A DNA stretch of 64,000 bases, taken from NCBI GenBank assembly GCA_025060195.1, contig JANXCQ010000008.1, positions 1 to 64,000 of the forward strand, written 5' to 3'. The DNA comes from Gemmatales bacterium. GTDB taxonomy: Bacteria > Planctomycetota > Planctomycetia > Gemmatales > HRBIN36. The position numbers were made by a program, and so were the translations under genes. Below, in pieces: positions 51,376 to 61,189 of the stretch. The notes under the pieces were generated by a model, which did no database searches, had not been told where the DNA came from, and worked only from the letters and a program-made list of their open reading frames with translations. Position 1 is the stretch's first letter. The number at the start of each line of letters is the position of its first letter.

Positions 51376-52377
51376 ATGCGCGTCCTTCTGCGCTTGCTTA
51401 GCACCTTGATGGTGACATGCTTTACTCTTATTCTAGCATGCCTTCGACCACAGGGCGAACGGGTAGGCAAATATATAGTTGTGGGTACCTTCACCGATGA
51501 CGCCCAGCAGGATAAGTGCAAAGCCAACGCGGAAACCGTTCTCGCCCGGCATCCCGACATTAATTGCCTAGTTGGTCTTTGGGCTTATAATCCTCCCGCG
51601 CTACTACAGGTCGTCAAGGAAGCCGGCAAACTGGGCCAGGTTCACATCGTTGCCTTCGACGAAAATGAGGAAACGCTGCAAGGCATCAAAGACGGACACA
51701 TAGTAGGGACTATAGTTCAAGACCCTTATAACTTTGGATATCAATCCATGCGCATCTTGGCCGCCACACTTAGAAAACAGGATCTCATGCTGCCGGAAGA
51801 CCGTATCTTGTATATTCCTCATCGCATCATCACGCGCGACAATGTCGAGGAATTTCATAAACAACTCCGCGAATTGAAAGAGAAACCTGCCGAGCCTCCC
51901 AAGGGTGACCCGAAACAACGACTCTTCTTAGCTTTTATTAGTAACAATCCCCATGAATTCTGGACTATCTGCGAACGTGGGGTGCAAAAAGCGGCGGCAG
52001 ATTTCAACCTCCATTGTGAGTTTCACCGCCCGGCCCGTGGTACTCCAGAGGAACAACGGGCCATCCTCGAAACTTTAATGACGCGAGGAGTTCAGGGAGT
52101 AGCAATTAGCCCTGTGGACGCGGCTAACCAGGCTCAGTTTTTCGATGAAATCGCCTCCAAGATTCCCTTTATCGCTGCCGACAGCGACTTACCCCCGGGC
52201 AGTAAACGTCTGTGTTACGTCGGCACGAATAACGTGGAGGCCGGACGCGCCGCAGGGCGACTGGTGCGTCAAGTATTGCCCCAGGGAGGCAAAGTCGCTA
52301 TTTTTGTCGGCCGCTTAGATGTCCAGAATGCTGTGGAGCGAAGACAGGGTGTTTTAGAGGCTCTGAGTGAGCCATGA
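51376..52377 (+). CDS. Sugar-binding lipoprotein with permuted type I periplasmic-binding-protein halves
   Basis: N-terminal lipobox LILAC; C-terminal-half motif KYIVVGTFTDDAQQDKCKANAETVLARHPDINCLVGLWAYNPPALLQ... precedes N-terminal-half motif LFLAFISNNPHEFWTICERGVQKAAADF...; 4-nt overlap with rbsA-like gene. Confidence 0.75.
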   Translation: MRVLLRLLSTLMVTCFTLILACLRPQGERVGKYIVVGTFTDDAQQDKCKANAETVLARHPDINCLVGLWAYNPPALLQVVKEAGKLGQVHIVAFDENEETLQGIKDGHIVGTIVQDPYNFGYQSMRILAATLRKQDLMLPEDRILYIPHRIITRDNVEEFHKQLRELKEKPAEPPKGDPKQRLFLAFISNNPHEFWTICERGVQKAAADFNLHCEFHRPARGTPEEQRAILETLMTRGVQGVAISPVDAANQAQFFDEIASKIPFIAADSDLPPGSKRLCYVGTNNVEAGRAAGRLVRQVLPQGGKVAIFVGRLDVQNAVERRQGVLEALSEP

Positions 52378-53918
52378 CCTCTTCCCCAAGTCCTCAGCCC
52401 GCCACTCACCACGTTCCGCTTCTCGAAGCTGTGGGAATCAGTAAGTCCTTCCCCGGCGTCCAGGCGTTATCCCAAGTATCGCTCCGACTATATCCCGGCG
52501 AGATATTAGCTGTCGTGGGCGAGAACGGGGCTGGTAAGTCCACGCTTATGAAAATCCTGGCCGGCATTTTGCAACCCGATCAGGGACAAATCTTCTTAGA
52601 AGGCAAGCCTGTCCAGTTCCGGAATGTGCATGACGCCCAACGGCACGGAATCGCATTGATTCATCAGGAACTTAACTTAGTCCCTAATTTAGACATCGCC
52701 AGCAATATTTTTCTAGGACGTGAACCATGCGGTTGGCCGCCGCTCTGCTGGCTTTGTCGCGAAATTTACACTCTGGCGGCCAATTACGCCCAACAATTAG
52801 GCATTCGGGCACCTCTGACCACGCTGGTGAAAGATTTGCCGCTCGGTCAGCAACAGCTGGTCGAAATTGCGAAAGCCCTGGCGTCGGCCTCTCGTATCCT
52901 GATTATGGATGAACCCACTTCAAGTCTAACTCAAAGGGAATCCGAGCGCCTATTCGCTATCATTCGACAACTAAGTGACCAAGGGGTCAGCATTATCTAC
53001 ATTTCCCATCGTTTGCGTGAGGTGGAGCTCATTGCGAATCGGGTACTTGTGTTGCGTGATGGTCGCCAGGTGGGTGAGTTACAGCGCGGGCAGATCACCC
53101 ACGAGGACATGGTCCGACTCATGGTCGGAAGGGAACTGAGACAATTCTATCATCGCCATTTTGCCCCCTCGGCCCGTGATAAGATCTTGGTAACCGTGAG
53201 AGACCTTCGCCTTCATGCGCAGCAACGAAACCCCATCTCCTTTGACATTTATCACGGTGAAATCGTCGGCTTAGCCGGCTTGATGGGATCAGGACGTACT
53301 CGCTTAGTCCAAACTCTGTTCGGGTTATCTCCTAAGTTTTCCGGGAAAGTTTATCTCCATGGCCAGGAAGTAGAGATTTCTTCCCCTGCGGATGCCATCC
53401 AGGCGGGCATTTACTTAATTCCGGAGGACCGTAAGCAGTTTGGGCTGATCCTCAATGATACAGTCTGCCATAACATCAGCCTGCCCTCTCTGCGCGAACT
53501 AAGTCGCTACACCTTAGTGCGATCGCGGCAGGAGAGGACATTAGCATCGCAGTTGGTGCAGCAACTTAGTATCCGTACCCCGGGCCTGCAGCAAATGGTC
53601 GGCTTACTAAGCGGAGGGAATCAACAAAAGACCGTTCTCGCCAAATGGTTGGCGCGACAACCGCGTTGGTTGTTACTTGACGAACCGACTCGCGGTATTG
53701 ACATATACGCTAAATCAGAAATCTATGCTTTAGTAGATTCGCTCGCGCAACAGGGAGTTGCTATTCTTATGGTATCCAGCGAACTGGAAGAAATTTTAGG
53801 TTTATGCGACCGCGTCCTTGTTATGCACCAGGGGGAACTCGTGGGCGAACTCGACCGCAGCCACCTCAGTGAAGAAGCAATCATGCAATTAGCCACTGGA
53901 GGGAAGCATCTATCATGA
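52374..53918 (+). CDS. Sugar ABC transporter ATPase (RbsA-like, two ABC domains)
   Basis: GENGAGKSTLMKILAG; LPLGQQQLVEIAKAL; LLSGGNQQKTVLAKWLA; LLLDEPTRGIDIYAK. Confidence 0.95.
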   Translation: MTSSPSPQPATHHVPLLEAVGISKSFPGVQALSQVSLRLYPGEILAVVGENGAGKSTLMKILAGILQPDQGQIFLEGKPVQFRNVHDAQRHGIALIHQELNLVPNLDIASNIFLGREPCGWPPLCWLCREIYTLAANYAQQLGIRAPLTTLVKDLPLGQQQLVEIAKALASASRILIMDEPTSSLTQRESERLFAIIRQLSDQGVSIIYISHRLREVELIANRVLVLRDGRQVGELQRGQITHEDMVRLMVGRELRQFYHRHFAPSARDKILVTVRDLRLHAQQRNPISFDIYHGEIVGLAGLMGSGRTRLVQTLFGLSPKFSGKVYLHGQEVEISSPADAIQAGIYLIPEDRKQFGLILNDTVCHNISLPSLRELSRYTLVRSRQERTLASQLVQQLSIRTPGLQQMVGLLSGGNQQKTVLAKWLARQPRWLLLDEPTRGIDIYAKSEIYALVDSLAQQGVAILMVSSELEEILGLCDRVLVMHQGELVGELDRSHLSEEAIMQLATGGKHLS

Positions 53919-54877
53919 AGAAACTTTTCGGTTTATGGTTATTCTTCTTGGTGTTATATCTGGCTCTTTACTTAGCCCCTGATGCGACGCCAAACTTTGC
54001 CTTTCACTATAATCTTGGTCGGGACATAGGTTATTATGGTATTTTAACCTTGGGAGCAGGTATTTTGATTATCAGCGGGGGAATAGACTTATCCATTGGT
54101 TCCGTGGTGGGATTAACCGCAACATTATTTCCTATAATCTTACTAAGATTTGGAGAGGCGCATCCTCTCTCCCCGGTCTCGGCGATTCTGGTGATTCTGC
54201 TGCTCGGTGCTGCTATCGGTTGGACACACGGGATGCTCATCACAAAACTGCGATTACAACCATTCGTAGTGACCTTGTGCGGCCTGTTTATTTATCGGGG
54301 GCTGGCTCGCTGGATCAGCGAAGAAAAAGTTCAGGGCTTAGGAAATCAGTTCGGTCCCCTCAAAGACTTGCTCTACGCTCAACCTTTCGGATACCTTCCT
54401 AAGTTTCTCATCATTTTTCTGATCTTGGCAGTGATTTTGGGCATTTTCCTGCATCGTACTATATACGGCCGATATCTGTTCGCGATAGGTGGGAATGAGC
54501 GAGCGGCTCGCTATGCCGGTATTGCAGTAGATCGCTATAAGATTCTGGCATACATGATCTGTTCCACCTTGGCCGCGTTTGCAGGAATTCTGTTCATTAT
54601 GCAGCATAATTCGGCACTGCCATCGAATACAGGAAGTTTCTATGAGCTCTATGCTATAGCTGCCGCAGTGTTAGGTGGATGCAGCCTGCGCGGCGGGGAG
54701 GGCACGATCGTCGGAATGGCATTGGGGACGGCCATCATCTGGTTATTAGATCGCCTTACGCTCCTACTGGGTATTCGGAGCGAACTTTTACCTACCGTCG
54801 TAGGAGCATTTCTGTTAGCGGGCACAGTTTTGGAGGGCATCTGGCAGCGCTGGCAAAGCAGCTCGCACCAGGATTAA
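53915..54877 (+). CDS. Sugar ABC transporter permease (RbsC-like)
   Basis: GGIDLSIGSVVGL; ALPSNTGSFYELYAIAAAVLGGCSLRGGEGTIVG. Confidence 0.92.
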   Translation: MKKLFGLWLFFLVLYLALYLAPDATPNFAFHYNLGRDIGYYGILTLGAGILIISGGIDLSIGSVVGLTATLFPIILLRFGEAHPLSPVSAILVILLLGAAIGWTHGMLITKLRLQPFVVTLCGLFIYRGLARWISEEKVQGLGNQFGPLKDLLYAQPFGYLPKFLIIFLILAVILGIFLHRTIYGRYLFAIGGNERAARYAGIAVDRYKILAYMICSTLAAFAGILFIMQHNSALPSNTGSFYELYAIAAAVLGGCSLRGGEGTIVGMALGTAIIWLLDRLTLLLGIRSELLPTVVGAFLLAGTVLEGIWQRWQSSSHQD

Positions 54878-54882
54878 TAGCC

Positions 54883-56049
54883 ATGGCCCAGGCGTGCAAC
54901 CTGGAGGAAGTTACAAAGCTTTTGCAGTTGCATTTTCAACCACGCCTGCCCCAGCGCAAGGATTGGGGTATCGGCTGTCTGGGCGCAGGGTTTATTATGC
55001 GGGAATGCCACCTAGTGGCTTATCGCCAAGCTGGTTTTCGCCCGGCGGCTATTTATTCAAGGACTTATGAGCGCGCATATGATTTGGCCCAGCGCTTCGG
55101 TATACCGCGCTGTTATCGAAACTTAGAGGATCTGCTAAGCGACCCCGAAGTGGAGATCCTGGACATAGCTGTGCCTCCTGACCAACAACCTGATCTGATT
55201 AGAGAAGCGACTAAATACGCGGCGAAAATTCGCGGTATCCTGGCGCAAAAACCTTTAGCTATGAGTTATCGCTTGGGTCGCGAGATCGTAGAACTTTGCG
55301 AGCGGTGTAACATCAGATTAGCTGTGAATCACAATATGCGTTATGATCAGTCGGTGCGCGCTCTGAAAGATTTGCTGGAGCGAGGTTGGCTTGGCAGCAT
55401 CGTATTGGCCACCATCGAGATGCGCGCCATTCCTCACTGGATGCCTTGGGCTCAGGGCTTGCGTTCGCTTAGTACCTTTATCATGAGCATTCACCATTTG
55501 GATACATTTCGTTTCTGGTTCGGGAATCCGGAGCGGGTGCTGGCCAGTACGCGCCCTGATCCGCGCACGAAATTTCCGCACCGGGATGGTATTAACCTAT
55601 ATATTCTGGAATATGACCAGGGCTGTCGCGCCTGCGCTTGGGATGATGTGTGGACCGGTCCCTGCAAAGAAGGAAGTGAGGGGGACATCTATATCCGATG
55701 GCGGGTGGAAGGAACTGAGGGCCTAGCGCGCGGTACCATCGGTTGGCCTGCTTATCCCGCGCGCTGTCCTAGTACGTTAGACTTTACGACCCGCCAGTTC
55801 CCTGGTTATTGGTTCAGCCCGCGTTGGTCTGAAGTGTGGTTTCCCGATGCATTTGTGGGGACCATGGCGCAATTGCTCTGCGCTGTGGAGGAGAACTGCG
55901 AACCGGAAATCAGCGGTCGCGATAACTTGGATACGTTAGCTTTATGCGAAGCCGTTTTACTCAGTGCCCAGGAACATCGAGCGGTAACCTTAGATGAAAT
56001 TCGTAGGAATCCGCCTTACGAAGCGGTATGTGAGCCTAGGAACCCTTAG
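54883..56049 (+). CDS. Gfo/Idh/MocA-family oxidoreductase
   Basis: IGCLGAGFIMRECHLVAYRQAGFRPAAIYSRT; DPEVEILDIAVPPDQQPDLI; QKPLAMS; ATG at 54883 preferred over the listed start. Confidence 0.88.
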   Translation: MAQACNLEEVTKLLQLHFQPRLPQRKDWGIGCLGAGFIMRECHLVAYRQAGFRPAAIYSRTYERAYDLAQRFGIPRCYRNLEDLLSDPEVEILDIAVPPDQQPDLIREATKYAAKIRGILAQKPLAMSYRLGREIVELCERCNIRLAVNHNMRYDQSVRALKDLLERGWLGSIVLATIEMRAIPHWMPWAQGLRSLSTFIMSIHHLDTFRFWFGNPERVLASTRPDPRTKFPHRDGINLYILEYDQGCRACAWDDVWTGPCKEGSEGDIYIRWRVEGTEGLARGTIGWPAYPARCPSTLDFTTRQFPGYWFSPRWSEVWFPDAFVGTMAQLLCAVEENCEPEISGRDNLDTLALCEAVLLSAQEHRAVTLDEIRRNPPYEAVCEPRNP

Positions 56050-56067
56050 GAATGAGGATTGTGAGGC

Positions 56068-57426
56068 ATGGCGAATGTAAAGAATTTTGGGGCGGTGGGT
56101 GATGGGAAAACTGATGACACTGCAGCGTTCGAACATGCGATTAGAATGGGAGACGGTTTGTTAGAAGTGCCACGAGGCGATTATGTGCTGACCCGCCCAT
56201 TAGTAGTGGCGTTAGATCGTGTGGGACGTTTTAGTATAGTAGGCTCCGGAGGTCAGGCACGCTTGCTTATGAGAGGCGCAGGTCCGGCCTTGCATTTAGT
56301 AGGCACTCATAACCGAACTTCGGCTCCCAGCGATTTTCGGGAGGAGGTGTGGCAGCGGGAGCGGTTTCCTACGGTCAGTGATATAGAAATTGTAGGGGAA
56401 CACCCTGAGGCCGATGGAGTGCGCATTGAAGGGACTATGCAAAGTACATTAGTCCATGTGCTGATTCGCCGTTGTCGTTATGGCGTTCATTTCGTTAAGC
56501 GTGCGCGGAATGTGATTTTGGCAGGCTGTCATATTTATCACAATCGCCGAATTGGTGTTTATTTAGAGCACGTGAACCTGCATCAGATAAATATTTACGG
56601 TTGCCATATAAGTTATAATCCCGAAGGCGGCATAGTGGTGCGTGGCGGCGAGGTGCGTAATATACAGATTTGCGGTAATGATATCGAATACAATCATGAC
56701 GAAAAAATTGAAGGCTCGGCGGACGTATTATTCGACGTTGGCCAAGGAACTATTCGAGAGGGAACCATAATTGGCAATACTATTCAGGCGAGGGAAAGTC
56801 CCGGGGGTGCCAACCTGCGATTCTTAGGGAGAGGAGCAGGTAGTGCCCATGCCGTAGGCGCTCTGACCATAAGTGGAAATTTATTAGGAAGTCAGGAAAC
56901 AGTGTTACACTTAGTAGCGTCGCGAGGCATCGCAATCAGCGGCAACTCAATATATAGCGGTTATAAATATGCCTTAAGGGCGCAGGAATGTATTAACATT
57001 GTGTTTAGTGGCAACTCATTGGACTATAATTCCGATTATAAGGGGGAGTCCACGGACGGCATGCTATGGGAGCGGTGTCAACAGATCACTTTGCACGGTA
57101 ACGTACATGTGCATACTTTACCTGCCAAGCTCGAGTTGCCAGGCAGCTGGGTGTTTCGAGAGTGCCAGGACGTGACCATAGCGGGATGTCAGATTCTTGC
57201 GCCGCGCGGGCGCGGGATTTATTTGGAACGTTGTGAACGGGTTCTGATTAGCGGGTGTCGCATCGGTCCCGGGCAGGGGCTAGGCAATTACTTATCAGCG
57301 CTATGGGCTGATGAGCGAAGTCGTGCGGTTTATGTAACGCAGAATGTGGTTTCTAAAGGAAAAGAAGGCGATGTGATCCTGCCGAGCGGCTCCGGTCAAA
57401 GCGCGCACAACTTAGTTCTAGGATGA
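56068..57426 (+). CDS. Right-handed parallel beta-helix (pectate lyase-fold) protein
   Basis: N-terminal VKNFGAVGDGKTDDTAAFEHAI; repeated N/C-rich beta-helix rungs (ISGNLLGSQ, ISGNSIYSG, FSGNSLDYN). Confidence 0.88.
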   Translation: MANVKNFGAVGDGKTDDTAAFEHAIRMGDGLLEVPRGDYVLTRPLVVALDRVGRFSIVGSGGQARLLMRGAGPALHLVGTHNRTSAPSDFREEVWQRERFPTVSDIEIVGEHPEADGVRIEGTMQSTLVHVLIRRCRYGVHFVKRARNVILAGCHIYHNRRIGVYLEHVNLHQINIYGCHISYNPEGGIVVRGGEVRNIQICGNDIEYNHDEKIEGSADVLFDVGQGTIREGTIIGNTIQARESPGGANLRFLGRGAGSAHAVGALTISGNLLGSQETVLHLVASRGIAISGNSIYSGYKYALRAQECINIVFSGNSLDYNSDYKGESTDGMLWERCQQITLHGNVHVHTLPAKLELPGSWVFRECQDVTIAGCQILAPRGRGIYLERCERVLISGCRIGPGQGLGNYLSALWADERSRAVYVTQNVVSKGKEGDVILPSGSGQSAHNLVLG

Positions 57427-57460
57427 GAGCGTTCTTGCCTCGGAGTGTGTTGGGTAAGTA

Positions 57461-58618
57461 CTAACGTTCTTCCATCGTACCTGCGAAGAAACGTACTCGC
57501 GCGCGGGTGTCAGGTAACAGCTCGACGTCGTCGGGCAGGAAAATAGCGACACGCACGGAGACGCTGGCTTTGCTGCGATTGGCCTGCGGGATAATACGAG
57601 AAACCTTACCTGGTAGCACCTGTTGAGGCAAGGCATCAGGGCGAATCTCGCAGCGTTGATTACGGCGGATGTGCTGAAGGTCGCGTTCGCTAATGTCCAC
57701 TTCCACTTCGAGATTGCGTAAATCTGCTAAGTCGCAAATACTCGCGGACAGATTACTGGGAACATTGGGTAGGACGATGTCACCGACATCGGCCCGTTTG
57801 GTCAGAACCACGCCTGTGATCGGAGCCAGCACCTTGGTATTTTGTAAGTCGTATTCGGCATCTCGATAGGCAGCCTCTGAGGCGAGCATTTCCGCCTCGG
57901 CCTGACGAATCTCCTCGGGCCGAGAACCTTGGCGGAGTATTTGCAGTTGATAATACAAGGCGCGTTCGCGCTGACGGGCCTGTTGGAGAGCGCTCTCGGA
58001 GCGGTCGAGTTCCTCTGGAGTAGCGACGCGGCCTGCTAAGCGCAGGCGTTTCCAGTCGTTCTCGGCTTGGCGAAGAGCCGCTTGTGCTTCAAGCCAGGCG
58101 GCCTCAGCGCGATGAATCTCCTCCGGACGATTGCCGGCCTTTAGCAGTTCGTAACGTGCTTTCGCTTGTTGCCATAAGGCATACCGCCGGTCGCGTTCAT
58201 GCTGGAACTTCGTCGGGTCGATTTCGGCGATAAGTTCGCCAGCCTTCACGTATTTTCCCTCTTCGATGTAAAGGCGCAATATCTGCCCGCCTACTTTCGG
58301 ACTCACTTGCACCTTGCGCACGGGCACAACATAGCCGAGAGCTTCAAGCACCACTTTGTCAGGATTGGGCTGGTCCTGGTTCGGCGGCTCGCTGGGGTAC
58401 TGAGCGGGACTGGCGGGCTTAGACCCAGTGGCAATTTGTGGGGAAAACTTCGAACGGATAAGTTGCCCAGCCAGGAGGAGACACACGGCCAGCGTAACTA
58501 ACCACAACGCCCATGGAAGGCGTTGCCTCCACCGGCGCGGCGAACGGTCAACGTCTTCCGGAAGCTTGAGTCGGCGGACACGCTCTGCTAAAGTGTGAGT
58601 TGCGGTTGAATCAGCCAT
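57461..58618 (-). CDS. HlyD/RND-type periplasmic adaptor subunit
   Basis: Single N-terminal TM; VVPVRKVQVSPKVGGQILRLYIEEGKYVKAGELIAEID; coiled-coil hairpin; ITGVVLTKRADVGDIV. Confidence 0.9.
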   Translation of the reverse strand: MADSTATHTLAERVRRLKLPEDVDRSPRRWRQRLPWALWLVTLAVCLLLAGQLIRSKFSPQIATGSKPASPAQYPSEPPNQDQPNPDKVVLEALGYVVPVRKVQVSPKVGGQILRLYIEEGKYVKAGELIAEIDPTKFQHERDRRYALWQQAKARYELLKAGNRPEEIHRAEAAWLEAQAALRQAENDWKRLRLAGRVATPEELDRSESALQQARQRERALYYQLQILRQGSRPEEIRQAEAEMLASEAAYRDAEYDLQNTKVLAPITGVVLTKRADVGDIVLPNVPSNLSASICDLADLRNLEVEVDISERDLQHIRRNQRCEIRPDALPQQVLPGKVSRIIPQANRSKASVSVRVAIFLPDDVELLPDTRARVRFFAGTMEER

Positions 58619-59518
58619 GTGAGATGTCTTTTCGCCGCCATGCTGGAGTCGGTCATCAGCACTAGGTACACAGCGATACCCGGAGGACCAGCGTCTGCCT
58701 TCAAGGATATGGTAATTTTACGTTGTTCAACACACAATACCAGTGCTGTGCTCTGTGCGAACATCCTGATTTCAAACTGGTTCGCTTTATCACGTTAGAA
58801 GCGTGAAGCGTCTAAACATCGTAACGCTTTGTGAAAGCCTCGCTGAAGTAAGGCACTTTCAGCTCAGTGTGGCGCGATATGGCTCAGATTATCACGTGTC
58901 GAGATTTGCGGGGGAAGGAAATATAGCCCTTAGCGCAGCGGGCGGAGAAACATCATTGCTAACTTGGTTGCTTCTGTTACAACACAAATCGTGAAACTAG
59001 AGGACTTCAGCTAACGGGGAAAATCTCACTTTTTAGTGTTGCTTAAGCTAAAGGTTGCAACTATAGCCGGGGTGTACAGCCTCGTCTTAGCCTCTGATCA
59101 TAGGGAGTTTGCCCTAAGGGTCAGTCCCGACATTCATAACTTCGCTCCTACCTGTGTCTTGCGAGAGGCGGAATTTATCTAAATCCTTTGTAGGTAAGTA
59201 CCTAGGACAAGTCTGTGCCCTTGTCTCTGGGCGCTTATTGATTGCTGGAAGTAGCATGATCCAACATCTCACTGGTGCCCCATTTTAGCTTAGGCGGTGA
59301 TCAATAGGTGCCGCGCGCTAGACCCCGCAGTTAGGTCTGCCGGTAGAAGCGAGGTAGCGACATACGCGCCGGTAACGGAAGCGCGGTAACCCTAGAGCTT
59401 CACCAAGCGGTTTGATCGTCGGGAGGGATGGAACTGCCAGTATGGTAACGGGGTTGGATTATAGATGAGCTTGGGTGCTGGGGCGCAGCCATCGGCAGCA
59501 GCATCGGCATAGTCGCGG

Positions 59519-61174
59519 TTAGCTCGTAGGTTTGCCGACGCGTGGTTTGGCGGGCAACTCTTGGCGGAGACGGGATAACTCGTTGGGAAAGGGTATGCGT
59601 TGAGCTAGGCAATTGACGTAATTGTGTTCTAGCGCACGGACGACCAAGCGGTAGAACTCCGGTTGCAGGAACGGAGTTAGCCCATAAGCAGGGCGCTGAA
59701 GATTAGGACTGCGTTTGAGCACGGCTAGGAATCGCTCGTTAGATTCGAGCGGCCGATCTCGGTAGGCAAGCACGATGGCTAAACCCAGTTCGCCAACTAA
59801 CGCGTAGGCCTCCACCATGCTTTGCATCCAATCGCGGAATAATTTCTCGGCCCGCTCCAAGGCGGTGCGGTCTTCGCTGTAGGAGCGTAATAGGAGAACT
59901 GCCAAGTCGAGGCGATGTTGTACGCCTTGACGAAGTTTGACCATGTCCTTGTCGGGGCGTTCAGTAACGCGGACCAGGACAAGTAAAGCCTCTTCTTGCT
60001 CGCGGGCCGTAGGAAAGTCTTGTGGTTCCTCGAAAGAAGTACTATCGGGTATAACTGTTGGGGCGTTCCACCAGTGCTGACTCATGGCGTAACCAAGCCA
60101 GAAAGCTACGAGTAGGCTTAGCGCTACCGCAGTTAACCAGCTGAGCCAACGCTTTACTCTGTGCGCTAACGTCGCATGTATCGGCAGAGTGCGCGTACTC
60201 TTAGCGGCGTCTAGTGCCAATGTAGCACATGGGTCTTTGGAAACATTCGGCAGGGAAGAGGTGGTCCAAACGTCCTTGAGGAAGCGTTCTTGGAGGGCTA
60301 CAACCGCTCGGAGCAACTCGGCGGGGGTTTGAAAGCGGTCTTCGGGACGTTTTGCCATCATCTTGTGGACTAGAGCACAGACTTCCTCTGGCAAATCGGG
60401 ACGAAAGGATTGCAGTGGCGGCGGTTCTGCCTGAACATGCTGCACGGCCACGGCGAAAGCGTTTTCGCCCGAGAACGGAGGACGGCCTGCGAGCAGGTGA
60501 TAACAGGTCACGCCAAGAGAATAAATGTCGCTTCGGATGTCTAGGGGTTGGCCTTGAACTTGTTCGGGACTCATGTAGAGGGGCGTTCCAATAGTCATGC
60601 CCGTCTGCGTTAACCTTTGTGCTTCTTCGCCGTGCGTCATCCGCGACAGGCCGAAGTCGGCGACTTTGACTTCACCACGGCGCGTCAGCAGGATGTTTTC
60701 GGGTTTGATATCGCGATGCACCAGACCGACCTCGGCCGCCCGTTGCAGGGCCAAAGCCACCTGATGCAAGATGTGTAAGGCCATAGCTAAAGGAGCAGTG
60801 TTGTGGCGACGAAGATAGTCCCGAAGATTGCGACCATCCACATATTCCAACGCCATGTAATGCAGGCCGTCGCATTCGCCGAACGCATACACTTGAACAA
60901 TATTCGGATGATTAAGTTGGGCGACGATCTTCGCTTCAGCCCGAAAGCGTTTCAAAGAGACATCATGATTAGCGAGGTCACTTTTCAACAGTTTGATCGC
61001 TACCCGGCGACGCAAAGAAAGTTGCTCAGCTAGATAAACTTGGCCCATGCCCCCTTCGCCGAGTTTACGAATTAGGCGGAAGTCGGCCAGAACTTTTCCT
61101 GACAAATCAGAACTACCCGCAGCAACTGTTTGGGACAGTGGCACAGCCGCGTTGGGCAGCGTGGGATCAGTCAT
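59519..61174 (-). CDS. Serine/threonine protein kinase
   Basis: LGEGGMGQVYLAE; VHRDIKPENILL; VADFGLSR; GTPLYMSPEQVQG; TM segment at C-terminal side. Confidence 0.95.
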   Translation of the reverse strand: MTDPTLPNAAVPLSQTVAAGSSDLSGKVLADFRLIRKLGEGGMGQVYLAEQLSLRRRVAIKLLKSDLANHDVSLKRFRAEAKIVAQLNHPNIVQVYAFGECDGLHYMALEYVDGRNLRDYLRRHNTAPLAMALHILHQVALALQRAAEVGLVHRDIKPENILLTRRGEVKVADFGLSRMTHGEEAQRLTQTGMTIGTPLYMSPEQVQGQPLDIRSDIYSLGVTCYHLLAGRPPFSGENAFAVAVQHVQAEPPPLQSFRPDLPEEVCALVHKMMAKRPEDRFQTPAELLRAVVALQERFLKDVWTTSSLPNVSKDPCATLALDAAKSTRTLPIHATLAHRVKRWLSWLTAVALSLLVAFWLGYAMSQHWWNAPTVIPDSTSFEEPQDFPTAREQEEALLVLVRVTERPDKDMVKLRQGVQHRLDLAVLLLRSYSEDRTALERAEKLFRDWMQSMVEAYALVGELGLAIVLAYRDRPLESNERFLAVLKRSPNLQRPAYGLTPFLQPEFYRLVVRALEHNYVNCLAQRIPFPNELSRLRQELPAKPRVGKPTS

Positions 61175-61189
61175 TGCAGCGTCATTGGA

